A stretch of 64,000 nucleotides of DNA from Xiphophorus maculatus. Its lineage: Eukaryota > Chordata > Actinopteri > Cyprinodontiformes > Poeciliidae. Of the stretch, positions 23,245-36,964 are shown one piece after another (position 1 is the first letter of the stretch; every line of letters starts with the position of its first letter). Both the position numbers and the translations under genes were made by a program. The notes beneath the pieces are model-generated. The model did not search any database, was not told where the DNA came from, and was given only the letters and a program-made list of their open reading frames with translations. The DNA lies in NCBI RefSeq assembly GCF_002775205.1, contig NC_036461.1, positions 7,415,015-7,479,014 of the forward strand. Reading direction: 5' to 3'.

Positions 23245-23640
23245 CTAAATGACAAATCAGCTAAAAAGATGTGCTTACTGTCACTAAGAAAGTCATTATT
23301 ACTGTGTGGAAAAAGTAAAAGAAAGTACACACATATATACATATAATAAAAACAAAAATATTTAGTATGATTTTCAGTTAGAATGCTTAGTCATTTTTGT
23401 GCAGTCCATAGGAGCCAGTATTGAGACTTGCTGAATGCAAATATATGGAATGTATTTTTTACTGATTTATATTCAAATGATGCATATTTTACTCTACAAA
23501 TACTCCAAACAAGCTTTTGCAAAATGGTTCTGGGAGCAAACTGACCAGTTGTCAGTCCATTATTACACTGTCCAAATATAGTCTGCTATTAATAGGCTAA
23601 CCTCACAGGCCTTCATGTTTTCTGTCCTGAATCTCTGCAG

Positions 23641-23691
23641 AGAGGCTGAGAGGAGAACGTGTGCTCGACTTGAGTGTTTATAGAACTCCGG
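23641..23691 (+). other. Probable non-coding first exon of the YIPF gene
   Basis: A good donor, CCG|GGTGAG with GT at 23692-23693, follows a GC-richer segment. The start codon lies in the next exon, whose acceptor is either ...TTTTGTAG at 23903 or ...TTTTGCAG at 23923. The 5' limit is unknown. Confidence 0.4.
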
Positions 23692-23924
23692 GTGAGTTTT
23701 TCAGAGGAAAACAATTGTGTACTGAGGACTTTGGCCTTTTCTGATATTTAGCAACCTTAATGCAGCCACAATAAGATCTGACAGAGTTGAACTTAAGAGA
23801 CTATTTTGCAATTGTCAGTATGTTTACTGAGAATTGTTAACATATTGAGGAAAGGGAAACAATAACAAAAATAATGAATGCCTCATATGCATATCTTTTG
23901 TAGTTTGTCTCAGCCTTTTGCAGC

Positions 23925-25419
<1,495 letters not shown>

Positions 25420-25421
<2 letters not shown>

Positions 25422-25425
25422 TAAA
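25420..25425 (+). terminator. Poly(A) signal overlapping the YIPF stop codon
   Basis: The stop TAA (25419-25421) is the first part of TAATAAA, so the AATAAA hexamer begins inside the stop codon. If used, the transcript would have a 3' untranslated region of only tens of bases. A longer transcript using a later site is possible. Confidence 0.45.
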
Positions 25426-25723
25426 CAGTTGATCAAATCCAACTTCCAGTTTCCATGTAAAGGCCTACTGTCTGTGATCCCTGCATTTTGTGAATGCCTT
25501 TGGAAGTGTGAATGCTGTTAGATATTTGCCCTCAAAAAACAGGAGTAAATGAGTGTGAAGATTTATGTTTTGTTTTTTTGCTCCAAATCAAAATACTCAG
25601 TAATTTTTTTCTAAATGTCTGCACAGTTAAGAGAGAGGCTGTTAAAAGGCAATACAAATATGACAATCCATTAATCCCAGTACAAACATTCAGCTAGCAC
25701 CAAAGCAGCCATTCGTCTTTGTT

Positions 25724-25739
25724 GCAGCAGGGGGCGCTA
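25724..25739 (+). promoter_or_regulatory. CTCF-like motif downstream of the YIPF gene
   Basis: GCAGCAGGGGGCGCTA matches the CTCF core well (AGGGGGCGCTA), in plus orientation, about 300 bases past the YIPF stop codon. Occupancy is unknown. Confidence 0.5.
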
Positions 25740-26599
25740 AGCTTCCACAAATTGATGAAGTTATGCTGTTCTTGATGTACAGCGGACGTGCTTTTGCTTC
25801 TCCCTTAGCATGTGCAGCAGTGTTTAGAAAGTATATGGAAACAGGTCGAATTTTCGGTTTTCAGTTGTTCCTTGTGAAGACGTTCCAGTTTAATCAAGTT
25901 CGCTTCAGAAATATCACTAATTAGAATAATGTTCTTGTCACATTTACTTTGTTGTGCAAGTGTAAGTGTTGCATGACCTTACAGCTTTGAGTCAGTCAAA
26001 AATGAGAAATAGTTTAGCTTTCTTTGGATGAAAAATACTATCCAGACTGTTGTTGGTGATAGAGCAAGAGTATCTGTTGTTGACATACAGATGTGTGAAG
26101 GTACCACTGATATTGAGGTGTGTAAAGAAAACCTGTTATGGTCAATAAGAAAATGTATTGATCACAAACATTGACTATTGAGTTTCTTAAAGTCTGAGAT
26201 TCAGAAAATAAATGCAACAGTGAGTATCATCAGTTACCAAATCGCTTAAAAGTGCCATTGACAGGAAAACGGTGGGAAAAAGTAGAAAATGTGACGCAGG
26301 TTTAATGAATCTGCTGTAAAGTATGAATTCACCTTACAGGTTTATTCTAAAAGTTCCCATATTTCCTGTAAAACCATCAAAAAGGAGACATTTACCTGAA
26401 TTATTAAAGTAACAAATCATTTTCACATCACATCTAAGTTGTATGGAGGCATAATTTGACTCTGATGGCTTCAGACTCTGTGATCTTCTGCAGACAACTC
26501 AGTTGCGGGTTAGAGGAAATGGAGAGAAGCAAGGGGGACACAGGGTGTGGAGCTCCATACAGTTTACTGTGATATTAACAATGACTAACTTCTAAAGGG

Positions 26600-26885
26600 C
26601 CCCTAGTCAGGTGAATCTCTATCCAGGCATTATCTATGCCCACTTATACTTACATGACCATGGAGGACTGGGTACCTATCTATCTCCAGAAGCCATTGGG
26701 CGAGAGTCAGGAAACCTGGACCTATTATAGTTTGACAGGACAAACTATGATGCTTGCACACTCTCATTCCTAATGGCAATTTAGACTGAGTCACTCCTAA
26801 CAGTCATGTTTTTGGACTGTGAGAGGAGGCCAGACTGCCCAGAGATAACCAATATATGCATAGGGATAATATATGAACACCCCAG
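26600..26885 (-). mobile_element. SINE-like interspersed repeat, minus orientation
   Basis: Several phrases of a very common teleost repeat occur in reverse order: CTATCTCCAGAAGCCATTGG with GGCGAGAGTCAGG, then GGCAATTTAGACTGAGTCA, then AACAGTCATGTTTTTGGACT with GTGAGAGGAGGCCAGA, then CATAGGGATAATATATGAAC. It is the opposite orientation of the copy at 29745-30020. It is well diverged. Confidence 0.65.
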
Positions 26886-27209
26886 GTTGAGATTTGCCTG
26901 GGATAAGTTAGGATGTTTAAATGTTTTAAGCCTGTGTATTCTTGACTTAAATTTACTTAGAGGGGGCTTTAAAGGTAAATCTTATTTCCATCAGACTCAC
27001 TTGGCCCGGATTATTAAGAAAGTTTCTTCCCGGGCGCCATGACCTAAAGTGTGGTTCTAGCCTGAGCCCTAACTCAACCCTTCAATTGATGAATTCCTCT
27101 GCTGACCTGTTGTCAAAATACTTGATCCTGTATCCTCAATCTGAACTGAGGAAAAGCACACAGTTAGTTGAAGTGATGGCATAAACAACAGCCACGGATT
27201 GTGTTTATA

Positions 27210-27650
27210 TTAGTGAGAACAACCTCCCTTCCTTACAGAGGCGATATATGTGAGGGAACATGTGTGCATGTTTGACAGAAAACAGAGGGAAAAGAGAGGA
27301 CAATCCCACGGTGGGACTGTGAGGAGCAAGCCCGCTCTTTCTTCTCCTAACTGTTTGGATTGGTTAAAGCAAACAAATCCCTCCGGCCAAGCGGTAGGCT
27401 CAAGACAAGCACTCCCCGGGCCCCGCACAGTCCTCTCGCTACTTTACACTAAACTCTTCCAGATGATTTATGAGCTCTCTCTTCTTAGAGGCTCTTTGCT
27501 GCTCACCTTTCATTCGGCAAAGCTCGGCTGACGGGGATCTGTACTTGGCGCGCTGGAAGCCGTCATTAACCAGGGAGATCTGTTTTAACTCGCGTCCTCC
27601 CTGCAGCGCTTTATAGTGTTTAAGGATGTAATATGGATTAGCAATGTTTG
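27210..27650. other. Candidate conserved non-coding element
   Basis: A GC- and CpG-richer block lies in AT-rich surroundings and includes ATGATTTATGAG, GCCGTCATTAACC and TTTATAGTG words. Open frames on both strands match no known protein. It has no repeat signature. Confidence 0.3.
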
Positions 27651-27858
27651 CTGTACTTCCTGCTTGTACAGTCTGTTGTCTGTAGGTTGAGATGAAACTT
27701 GAAGGTTTCATAAGAAGTTTCATCGGTCTTGCGTTTCCCTGTGAATGACCACACATTCAGGTCCATGAATGATCACAGATGCAACCAAAGGCCATGTCCT
27801 TTATTTATAAAGAGTTTTACTTCACTGTTTGAACACACATACCCCCCCGCCCCCCTCC

Positions 27859-27859
27859 A

Positions 27860-27905
<46 letters not shown>

Positions 27906-27936
27906 ACGCACACACACACACACACCCACACACACT
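27859..27936. repeat. CA/GT microsatellite
   Basis: A near-perfect (CA)n tract of about 78 bases with interspersed CG units, preceded by a C-rich run at 27841-27858. The open frame through it is a repeat artefact. Confidence 0.95.
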
Positions 27937-29744
27937 ATCTTTATTTTAAGGTGAGGAATCAAGTTGGAGAAGATTTCGAGTGTACTACTTCTATGATGTT
28001 GCTTTTTTGTGTTTTGTTCTAATTATTTCTGTTTTTGTTGGATCCCCACATTCCATTATCATCATAAGGATTACTAATCTGTTTCAATTTCTTTGCTTAT
28101 TCCTGACAGGCATTCACTACATTTATGCCGTCACACTAGAGATCCAATTTCCTAATCCTGTTTTACTACCACCCTTTATAATAAGTTTAAAAACTGAAAT
28201 AAATTATTAGAAGGTGCAATTTTTTTGGTGTGCCGCTGTAAAATGATCTAGATGTCTACAAAGAAAAGAGCAGTCTTTGGATGAGATGATCAACTTGACT
28301 CTCTATGTCAGTGCTGTTCAAAGCCAGTCCTCAAACCAATTTAATTGGATGGGTCGCTACAAGACCTTTGCAGAACTTGCTGACAACTGACCAGCTGAGT
28401 AGGAATGTGAATCAGGGACACATCTCAACACGAACCTGGGACCACAATTCACATGATGCTGTACAAGAAGAAAGCCATAGCATGGTTTGAACCACATGTA
28501 GTTTAAACATAGGCTCGGGAAAAGAGCCACACCTCAACCACACTTCTAATTACTTAGCAATCTACCCATACTAAGTTCAACCATCTTTCACTTTCCGTTA
28601 TGTTCGTTCAAACCAACCCTCCCTTATCCACATCCGGATGTAACCTTATCCCTATTTATGCTCTTCATCCCTACTTTATATTTTCATTCTTCATCCGCTC
28701 TTCCTTGTTCAAGATTCCGTCTGCAGTGGTCCTAAGTTATGCAGGGAAAAAGCTAATTCCTGAAGACACCATCCCCACACTGAGATTCCTCTTCCCAAGT
28801 CTTCATCAATAAGCCTCCCCATATGACCCATCCACTCGACCCCTTTCTTCAATAAACTTTTTATTGTGTCCTGGTCCTTGCTAGTGAAGGATTATTAACT
28901 GCCTGGCTGGCCCTGCTATCAGTCTCAGCCTCAGCCTCACTTTAAAGATGTGGTTTAGTTGTCTTCATCTTGTGTCTCTTTCCTGTTTATTTGAGCGGTG
29001 TCTTCAGTGCAGTTACCTTTTGTATCACCTGGGTCTCTCGTCGGGCAACTTATGAATTTTGATAAGTGGTTACTTAAGTCAGGACCCACCAAATAACGAA
29101 TCCTTTAACTTTTCCACCCAAAGACCACTTTTGTGCTGACCTTTTCTGGGCAATGACAATCTTTGGCATCTTTGTCTAGTTCTTCGTAGCAAACTGATTT
29201 CATTGCATTGCACTCAGAAATGCTCCTCATACATTATGCAAAAGTCACAGTTGGGTGTTTAAACATGACAAAAAAATTGGAACTGGTTAAAGCAAACTAC
29301 ACTCCAGGTTTTGGAATAGCTTCCGAAAAGATTTGACCTCAACCCTCGTAAAAATAAAAAAATAAAAAAAATGGAGTACTCATAAAGGATGAGTCATCTA
29401 AGGGAACCAACCAATTAAAATAAGTTGTACCAATTTTGTAAAGAAAAGAAGTCAAACATCTAATCAGAATTGATCCAAAAGCTTGCTAATGGCAATAAAA
29501 GCATCTGTGGTGCAGGTGCAACTTTTTAAGGGATATTTAACCAAATATAAGTGGATGTTTGTACATTTTTGACATTTCTTCTTAACTAAGTTTTATCAAC
29601 ACTTTCCAACATTGTACTGTGGGTTCCAAACCCAGATAAATTGGAATTGGAAAATAAAACCCAGGAATTTATAAATCACAGAGTTTAGTTTCAACACATT
29701 GGTCAGTCTAGTTCTTTTATAAGATAAAATATAAAATAACTATA

Positions 29745-30020
29745 ATATAAGGATCCAGGGTATAGAACAATTGTCTTGCAGCAAAAAGGTATTGGTTCAA
29801 ATCGGAGCCTGGGGTCTTAGAGTTTATCTGTTCTCCTTGTACATTTGTGGGTTTTCTCCAGGGACCACAGCTTCCTCCCACAGTCCAAAAACATCACTGT
29901 TAAGTTAATTGAAATTTCTAAATTCCCCTAAGGTATGAGTGTGCATGGTTGTTTGTCTCTATGTTGTCCTGGAATGGACTGGCAAACTATCCAGGATGTA
30001 CCTTGCCTCCCTACCAGATC
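29745..30020 (+). mobile_element. SINE-like interspersed repeat, plus orientation
   Basis: This is a copy of a common teleost repeat: a tRNA-like head (TTGTCTTGCAGCAAAAAGGT followed by GGTTCAAATC, a B-box-like word), then GGGTTTTCTCCAGGGA, CTTCCTCCCACAGTCCAAAA, TTAAGTTAATTGAAATTTCT, and GGAATGGACTGGCAAACTAT. It is degenerate but still recognisable. Confidence 0.7.
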
Positions 30021-33000
30021 CTCCACCCATGGTAAAGCTTCACAGACCGTTTCGTATATAGACAATGGATTTTTTGTATCAGAATTTTTTCTCAAAACTT
30101 CCTGCTGTTTTTTTTGTTTTGTATTTTTACAATAGAAAAGGGATATCTTATCTTTAGGCAATTATTTTCACTTTTTAAGGTTTTTATTTCTCCTTTTATA
30201 AAGTATAATTAAAACAATCAATTCACTAGCAAAACACATCTGTAAAGAGTTTCATGAAGCGTATATGGTTTGAATTTTCTAAATGCATTGGTGCACATTT
30301 TAACAGCAAGCCTGAAAATGGATAACATTCATTTTCTTTAGTTTTGGAGATGATGGAATCTGACTTTGGTTGTCAAACTGATGTATGTTGGCTGATAGCT
30401 GTCAGCTGTAAAGTGAATTATGGCATCAGGCAAAAAGAAAAGAAAAACACATTTCCACATCACTTGTTAGGGAGTTACGAAACTAATTTTAGAGGTGCTA
30501 GGAAAACAAACCTAGGTACATCATTAAAAAAAAACATAGACTTCGAGGGAAGGTTGAAAAGTTCATTTTGGTGAATTGAGGAGCCAAACTAAACACCTAG
30601 GTTGTTTTCCTCCCTCTTGCTGCAGCATTGGTCATGGTCCAGCTGGTGTTAGGAAAGAAGATGAAAGAAGCTGATAAAAAAGGAAAAACCTGGCATGCTG
30701 CTGCTGAAAGTGTCAGAATCAAGACCTATTAGTGCTTCAAATCATTCAGTGAAAGTCTGAGATTTAGGGGATCATACTGGCGGAAGCCTGGACACAGAAA
30801 CATTGAAACCTCCTCTGTCTCCTGTAAATCTCGGGCTGTCAGGTGAAAATGCAGCTGGAGAAAGTTTAAAATAAGGCTGCCGACTCAGATAATTTTACTC
30901 CCAGGGTCCAAAAATCTTTTTTGGTTTAATACGTCTAGATTCAAACATGAGAGATCATGAAAATATACAGCAGCAGCAACATGGAGCATAAGGATGAAGA
31001 AATTTAAACCATTTCTTCCCTGGATTATTTTGCAAATTGTTCTGGCTTAGAGCTCCAATAAGTATGGGGGAGCATTACATGTTTCAAAGAGACATGACTG
31101 CAGAAACATAAAACTCCTTAAATCACAAACAAGGCCTGAGGCCTATTTCTTCCAGACACTCAACCCTGACATCTTGATTTAAAACTATGATCTTCCCTGG
31201 CATTTTTCCAAAATTTTCATTACCTTTTCTCATTTGTATGCAGAATTCCTTCATTTAGAGCAGTACAGTAAGTCTACATTCAGTCTGAAGATTTCTATAC
31301 TTAAGATCTCTAAAATCGCAATTTTTAGAAATCTTAAATCTCTAAAAATTGAGAAAACTAGTTTAGTTGACATTTTGAACAGTACTGAAAGTCACACTTT
31401 ATTTGATCACATCAAAAATCTCCACAAGAATGCAATTTATTCATCAGTAATGCAACTTGAACTTGAACATTAGAAAACACTGACAGTATTCAATTCCTGC
31501 ATGACCAGGGTTCTGAGTATCCAGCAGGGAACTACAATTGTGCTTAAATTTATGCATGACTTCAGCAGGTCTCTCAGACATGTACCCCAAGTGAAATGGA
31601 ATTGTTTTGTTGAAAACCATCAGAGAAAAATCCTTACAGTGAAATGTAACCAATGTTGTGGTAGGGCTGCAGCCAACAACCAGAGAAAACATCAGAAGGT
31701 CAGCATTGCTCAGAGATAATCGGATGTAGTTGTAGGTCTAAAAATCAAGTAAACACTTGTACGATTGATTATAATACCGTAGTGCATGATGTCCCAGGAT
31801 TTCTATCCTTGATCGCATTCTCAACATAAAATAGAAAACAGCTCCTTAAGCCCTTGTACTCTATTGCCTCAAGTTCACCTGAAATCCCTTTAGTTTTATT
31901 AAAACCAAGATGATGTATATCTTCCACTAATGCCTCCTGACCACACCAAGTACCACACATAAATATTGCATATTTACACAATAAATACATACACTTAAGT
32001 CTACTTTATGTGTTCTATTAAAATTAATGACCTCTGCATAACGATTTCTAAAGTAAATGTGCAATTAATGGACTGCAGGCTTAAAAGCATAGAAAAGACT
32101 ATTATTGACAAATTAGTTTTTTATCTTTATCATATTGCGACTCCATGCCAGTGAGATAGTGCTGCTCCTTCCACACCTGAGCAGACAGTTGTCTGTATTT
32201 CTCCTGATAATGACGTCAAAACCCAGGCCCGGTAATGTATTCCCTATAAGTGCTGACAAGGCACCTTGACCCTACATCTTTTTTGAGGTGAATGAGGTTG
32301 TAACTACATGCGACTACAAGCCTTATTAATGTCAGTACTGATATATCTCAGACGCTTTTGGGTAAGGCTGGTATATCTAATCAGGCTATTGTTCAAATTC
32401 CCAACCAATGAAAAAAGGTACAACTGTGATATTTTTATCCATTTTAAAATATAAAAGTTGATGTTCCCATATATTAGTATCCGGATTTGCTCCACAATAA
32501 GTTGTTGTTTACATATAAGAATGTAGTTCTGGAAGTCACAATTCACCTCATCAGTCTGCTTTCAACTTGGAAAATCAGCAGCTTTACTCCGTGATCCCCG
32601 CAGAAGATAGCGGTCCTCAATATATCTGAGACCTTGGCCACCTTCCAGAGAAGAAGTGGCAAACGCAAATCCTCGAGAGCCTTGAGGGACAGTGATCAGT
32701 CACTTTAGGATGTATCCCAAGTCCAACACACTTGATTTAAATGTCAATCACCTCACCATCATACACTCAAGTTCCGGAGTCGTGCTCATGACCTAAAAGT
32801 TACAGGAGAGGAGTTTGACACCTGTATTCCAGAGGAAGCTATTTCTGGCATTTACATTGAAGAACTAGACCTGGAACAATAATTCAGAACCCCTCCTTTC
32901 ATCTTTCATTCAAAGACTTGAGAAACTCCCTCTTTACTGCAGACAAACTGTTGATCCATCTGCTGCTATTTCCAATATACTTAAATTTATCTAACTGAGG

Positions 33001-33144
33001 AAAAGACTTTTCTTAATGCTGAAGGGACTATTTTATGTGTTCCAGTTATTTAGCATTGAATAGAATAATAATAGGACTGAATTCTTGGTCAGATTTGACA
33101 CAAGACAAAAATGGCAACTTTCAAAAAAAAGATGTTAAGAAAGA

Positions 33145-33650
33145 AGTGTCATGTTGGATTTTAATTTCCTTGCCCACATGCAGGTGCGCACAGAAGAACA
33201 GACTTTACGTTTAAGAGGGTTTGCTTTAATTCAGTCAAACGATTGTTCGAGAATTGAGACTGGAGGACGTCAGGAGGAAAAGGGAGTCCAGGTAGGTTCG
33301 GGGGTCCCGGGCTGCAGCGGATTGGAACGGCTTGGAGGTGCCAACCAGCGAGACGCGCCTGACCGGTGAAGTTCCAGGCTTGGCTCCGGGAAGCGGGATC
33401 AAGGTCTGAGAGGTAACAGAGAGGAAGAGGATAAAATGACTGGACAATACTTAACATGGGCTATGCAAGAACTTAGGGCTGAGTCTGACCAACAAGTGGT
33501 AACCATTGAGCGAAGACTGGTGGTTCCACCGTTTCTTAAGAAGCCTGCCGCTGGTTACCAGGATCTGATGCAGGTGCGTCAGGCTGTCAAACTCCTCCAC
33601 GTAGCTTGTCTCTGGAAAGAACCCTCACTCCAACCTGAATCCTGACAAGA
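33145..33650. mobile_element. Candidate non-autonomous transposon-like GC-rich element
   Basis: A GC-rich insert bounded by TGTCATGTTGGATTTT at the left (about 33148) and, on the opposite strand, TGTCAGGATTCAGGTTGGAG at the right (about 33645). These may be imperfect inverted termini. CATGCAGGTGCG recurs as GATGCAGGTGCG inside. No transposase is encoded. It could instead be regulatory DNA. Confidence 0.35.
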
Positions 33651-34574
33651 AGGGGGGGAAGGGGTAGTAAAATTACAAATAAAGTAATTACTGAAGATCT
33701 GCTTGCCAAAATACAAAAATGTAAAAAAACAAGTTTTTTCATAAAACTCAGTGTATGAATTAATGAGCAAAGCCTTCCAACAGAAGCTCAGAAACAAACA
33801 GACATAGCGCTCCTTTAATTTATCCATTATGTGTTGGATAAGGAGCCTGACTGAAATACTCAGATCTAAAGTAGCATTCAAGGTCCTATCAATATTACAG
33901 TGCCCATTAAGAACATCAGATTCTGTAATTACACTAATTGGAGTCATTTGTAAAACAAATAGACTGGAGCTGCTTAAAAAGTGGCCCAGGAGCATTGTGT
34001 GTGAGATGAAGTTGATAAAGTGGCTGCCTTTGTGTTTCTACTTCGTTTTCCAGCTCACCATAAATGATCCAGAAAATGTCCTAATGGACAATACAGGTGG
34101 GAAAGTCATGAATCCTGGAGGTCCCGCTACCATTTGGAAAAAAAAAAGAAAACTGCTGTTTTCGGGTGACTTGGAGAGCAAACATTCCCAGCTAATGACC
34201 GGTTTTTAGAGCAACCAGTATGGCTGAATGAAGCCTAACTAACCTGCTGGGGGAAAAGTGATATCTGAAATGCGACCCTCCACAGGCAAAACCTCTCCAA
34301 ACCTCTAGGGGTGTGTATAGATGAGGGAGGCTGCTAATGAAGCAAGTAAATAAGAATTATTCTGTTATGTGCACCTGCATAAAAAGCATGGGCCAGCCCA
34401 CCCTTGCTGCTTCTACGTAGAGGATTTAAGAGGGAACAAACCAGCCAGGTGCTCCTGATTAAATGTATCGATTGACCAGCCATCATCTTTGTGGCCATCT
34501 CTATAAAAAGAGGAATTTGAACAGTGTGGAAAAACATCAGCAATAACAACAGAGTAGCAACTGTTGCTGTTCAT

Positions 34575-34790
34575 TGATAAGAGAAGGGTTACAAGGTCAT
34601 ATCCAAAGCATTTAAAGTAAATTTTTTACAGAAAGAACGATTTTAAAACATTCAAGAAAGCTGTCAGTCTTCTCAGGAATGGACATCCCAGCAATGTTAT
34701 TTCAAGGTTTACACATAAAATGTAGAGAAAGTATAAAAAAAATCTACAGGCCTCCAACTTCTAGTGAAACTCAGGGCACTCATTACTACA
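34575..34790 (+). mobile_element. Decayed Tc1-like transposon fragment
   Basis: AGAAGGGTTACAAGGTCATA, CAAAGCATTTAAAGTAAAT, ACATTCAAGAAAGCTGTCAG, TCTTCTCAGGAATGGACATC and CTACAGGCCTCCAACTTCTA follow the order seen in the 5' transposase region of fish Tc1-like elements. It is a second copy of the type seen at 5280-5470. No open frame survives. Confidence 0.65.
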
Positions 34791-34833
34791 ACTCTGTTAG
34801 AAAGGTTACACTTTAAACATTTGATCTTAGGAG

Positions 34834-34839
34834 TTTATT
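34834..34839 (-). terminator. rdh14: Probable rdh14 poly(A) signal
   Basis: TTTATT on the plus strand is AATAAA in the sense of rdh14, about 214 bases past its stop codon. It is the first such hexamer I noticed downstream. Confidence 0.45.
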
Positions 34840-35052
34840 TAAAAAGAACTGAAACATAGATTCTAGAACCTGAAACAAGATGCTGCAAACAAACCACCAT
34901 GTAAATGGATACAAACATCTCCATAAACATAGAAAGCCTTTTGATATTTCAACACCACAACTAAAAGTTAAGGAAATATAACCAAGGCATTGCATATCTT
35001 TCAGTTTCAGTTATTACCCTGCTAAGAAAAACGTGCACATCTCAGACAGTTC

Positions 35053-36494
35053 TCAAGTCGTTATGCCCACCATGACTTCACTGATGTCCCACAGTTTTGA
35101 TGCCACTTCCTGATCTGTGGCCTTATCCAGAAGTTCCAGAGGCTTACAATCTGCAAAGCACTTTCCCTGCACACCGTCAACATCCAGGCTGGAGGCCAAA
35201 TACACCGAAGTCTGAGCTCCTTCCTCCGGGCTTTTAAGCAAGCCCCGGGAGATCAGGTTAAAAAGGGGCTTTGCTAAAACCGGAATGTGCACATGCCGTC
35301 CCAGGTTAGTCCTCACGATGCCTGGAGTCAGAGCATTCACTGTTACTCCACTGCCCTCCAGACGGCGGGCCAACTCGCAGGTGAACAACAAGTTTGCCAG
35401 TTTGCTACGACTGTAGGCAAAAGCCTTGTCATAGAACTGCTCACTGTCCAGGTCTTCGAAGTTAATGTCACCGTGTTTGTAAAGCTTGGAGGAGACCACC
35501 ACAATGCGGCTGGGTGCTGAGCGTTTCAGGAGGTCCATCAACAGGTGGGTAAGCAGGAAGTGACCGAGGTGGTTGACCCCAAACTGCATCTCGAAGCCGT
35601 CCTCTGTTTTGGTGTAAGGACACTGGTAGACTCCAGCGTTGTTGATCAGAGCATGTAACTGAGGTTCCTCCTGTTTAACAGCACAAAGGAGAAACTCAGC
35701 ACATTTATGCTTTCCACAACTAATGAACTCAACAAATGTAGAGCCTCAAAGCGGAAGGAAGCAGATGCATGGATTTCAAAATCTTTTACTGGTGAAAATC
35801 TATTACTTGTGTAATTTGTATTTAGGCAAAAAAAAAAAAAAAAAAAAAAAATTCTAATTTTTTTTTTAGCAGAATAGCTAAAGCTCAGTGATTTTCCACA
35901 GAATGAATGTCAGGTGGCTTGAGAAATACCGCAATTGATTTGTTTTAAAATTTACCTTACAACTTCGGTAAATCCTGAAGACAAATAGCTATATTAATGC
36001 AATATGACATATGACATGATGGGAATCTGGTGTGTAACTAAGCAATGCAAGTTTTTTATAATGCCTTTGGGTAGAATACATTACTTGTTGAATGCAATTT
36101 ATTTTAGACTCATGTTTTGTGGACTGTGGACATTTGAAACATGTATTCAACTAATTTAAAAATTAGACCTCCGTTTTTAATTCAACCTAAACTACTATCC
36201 TGCACTGAAACGTATAAAGATGTGCAGTTTAATGATCAACAATCTATTTACCTTTATAATGTCTTCACAGAAGGAGCGCACAGACCTCAAGGAGGCCAGG
36301 TCCAGCTGTTTGACCATGATCTGTCTGCCGTCTGCCCCGGTCTCCTGGCGGATGTCCTGGGCAGCCTCCTCGGCCCTGGTTTGGTCCCGGCAGGCCATTA
36401 TCACCCGGCCCTGGAGCTTCACAATCGCCGCTGCTGTAGCTTTCCCGATCCCGCTGTTCGCTCCCGTCACTATCACAGTCTTCCCCTGCATCAT
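35053..36494 (-). CDS. rdh14: Retinol dehydrogenase 14-type short-chain dehydrogenase
   Basis: RDH14-type enzymes interconvert retinol and retinal with NADP(H). Two exons on the minus strand, 36494-36252 and 35670-35053 (stop TGA), join in phase 0 to 286 residues; human RDH14 also has two exons but about 336 residues. Seen: cofactor motif TGANSGIG (10-17), ACRD (34-37), LDLASL (64-69), NNAG (91-94), [20 protein letters not shown] (from 96), VVSS (139-142), catalytic YSRSK (167-171), [11 protein letters not shown] and the closing WDISEVMVG, all typical of RDH14 over RDH11/12/13. The protein starts at the position of the human MHGKT stretch: the N-terminal membrane anchor is absent, and an in-frame TAG precedes the first ATG by 11 codons. 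A second ATG follows directly. Confidence 0.93.
35671..36251 (-). other. rdh14 intron with a long A tract
   Basis: The single intron has donor AAG|GTAAAT and acceptor AAACAG|GAGG. It contains an uninterrupted plus-strand A run at 35828-35851 followed by a T run at about 35859-35867, and nothing else recognisable. Confidence 0.8.
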
Positions 36495-36540
36495 GTTAGC
36501 TGGTAAAGCCTGTTTACAGAGCTGCTGCTACAGTTAGCAT

Positions 36541-36548
36541 CACGTGAC
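36541..36548. promoter_or_regulatory. E-box/USF-TFE3-like site at the rdh14 promoter
   Basis: CACGTGAC lies about 47 bases upstream of the rdh14 start codon. The palindromic CACGTG core with flanking AC is the preferred USF/TFE3-type word. Function is inferred from position only. Confidence 0.4.
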
Positions 36549-36964
36549 AATAACAAGGAAGAAAGACTTCACTACCCAGAATTCTCATGATGGACAGTTG
36601 GCCAATTAAAAAGCCGGGAATAAAATCTGTTTGTTTTTGAAGATAACATCTAAATCACTTGGACGTGATATTTAATACAGACGTTTTAAAATCATTATGC
36701 AAAATTATTTGTATTTCTTCTAGACGTACAGACACAAAACCATTGAAAAAGTGCAATGACGTCTAACTGCACATGTTGCTAATTACTGCTAAGACTTAAA
36801 CTTAGATCTTAAGTAGTCCTGGAGAAATGGCAGGGAAAATATATTTATAAGGTTAATGACAATAACTAAGATGCCTGCTTATATTTCTCCCTTCATATAT
36901 AAACCTGTCAGATAAAAACATTCATCCTACTATCATTTGTTATTTTTATTTACTTATTGGAGCA

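Larger units (their letters stand above)
25440..34833. other. Gene-free interval between the YIPF gene and rdh14
   Basis: No gene was recognised. Short open frames are scattered and unlike known proteins. Repeats, a microsatellite, a CTCF-like site and candidate elements within it are listed separately. Confidence 0.55.

Noticed and set aside
27729..28022. 97-codon plus-strand open frame
   Set aside because: Its centre is a His-Thr repeat produced by the CA microsatellite.
28305..28495. Possible copy of a TCCTC-bordered fish MITE, with further hints at 32690-32880 and 63276-63375
   Set aside because: Only scattered words match; no ends or target duplication could be defined.
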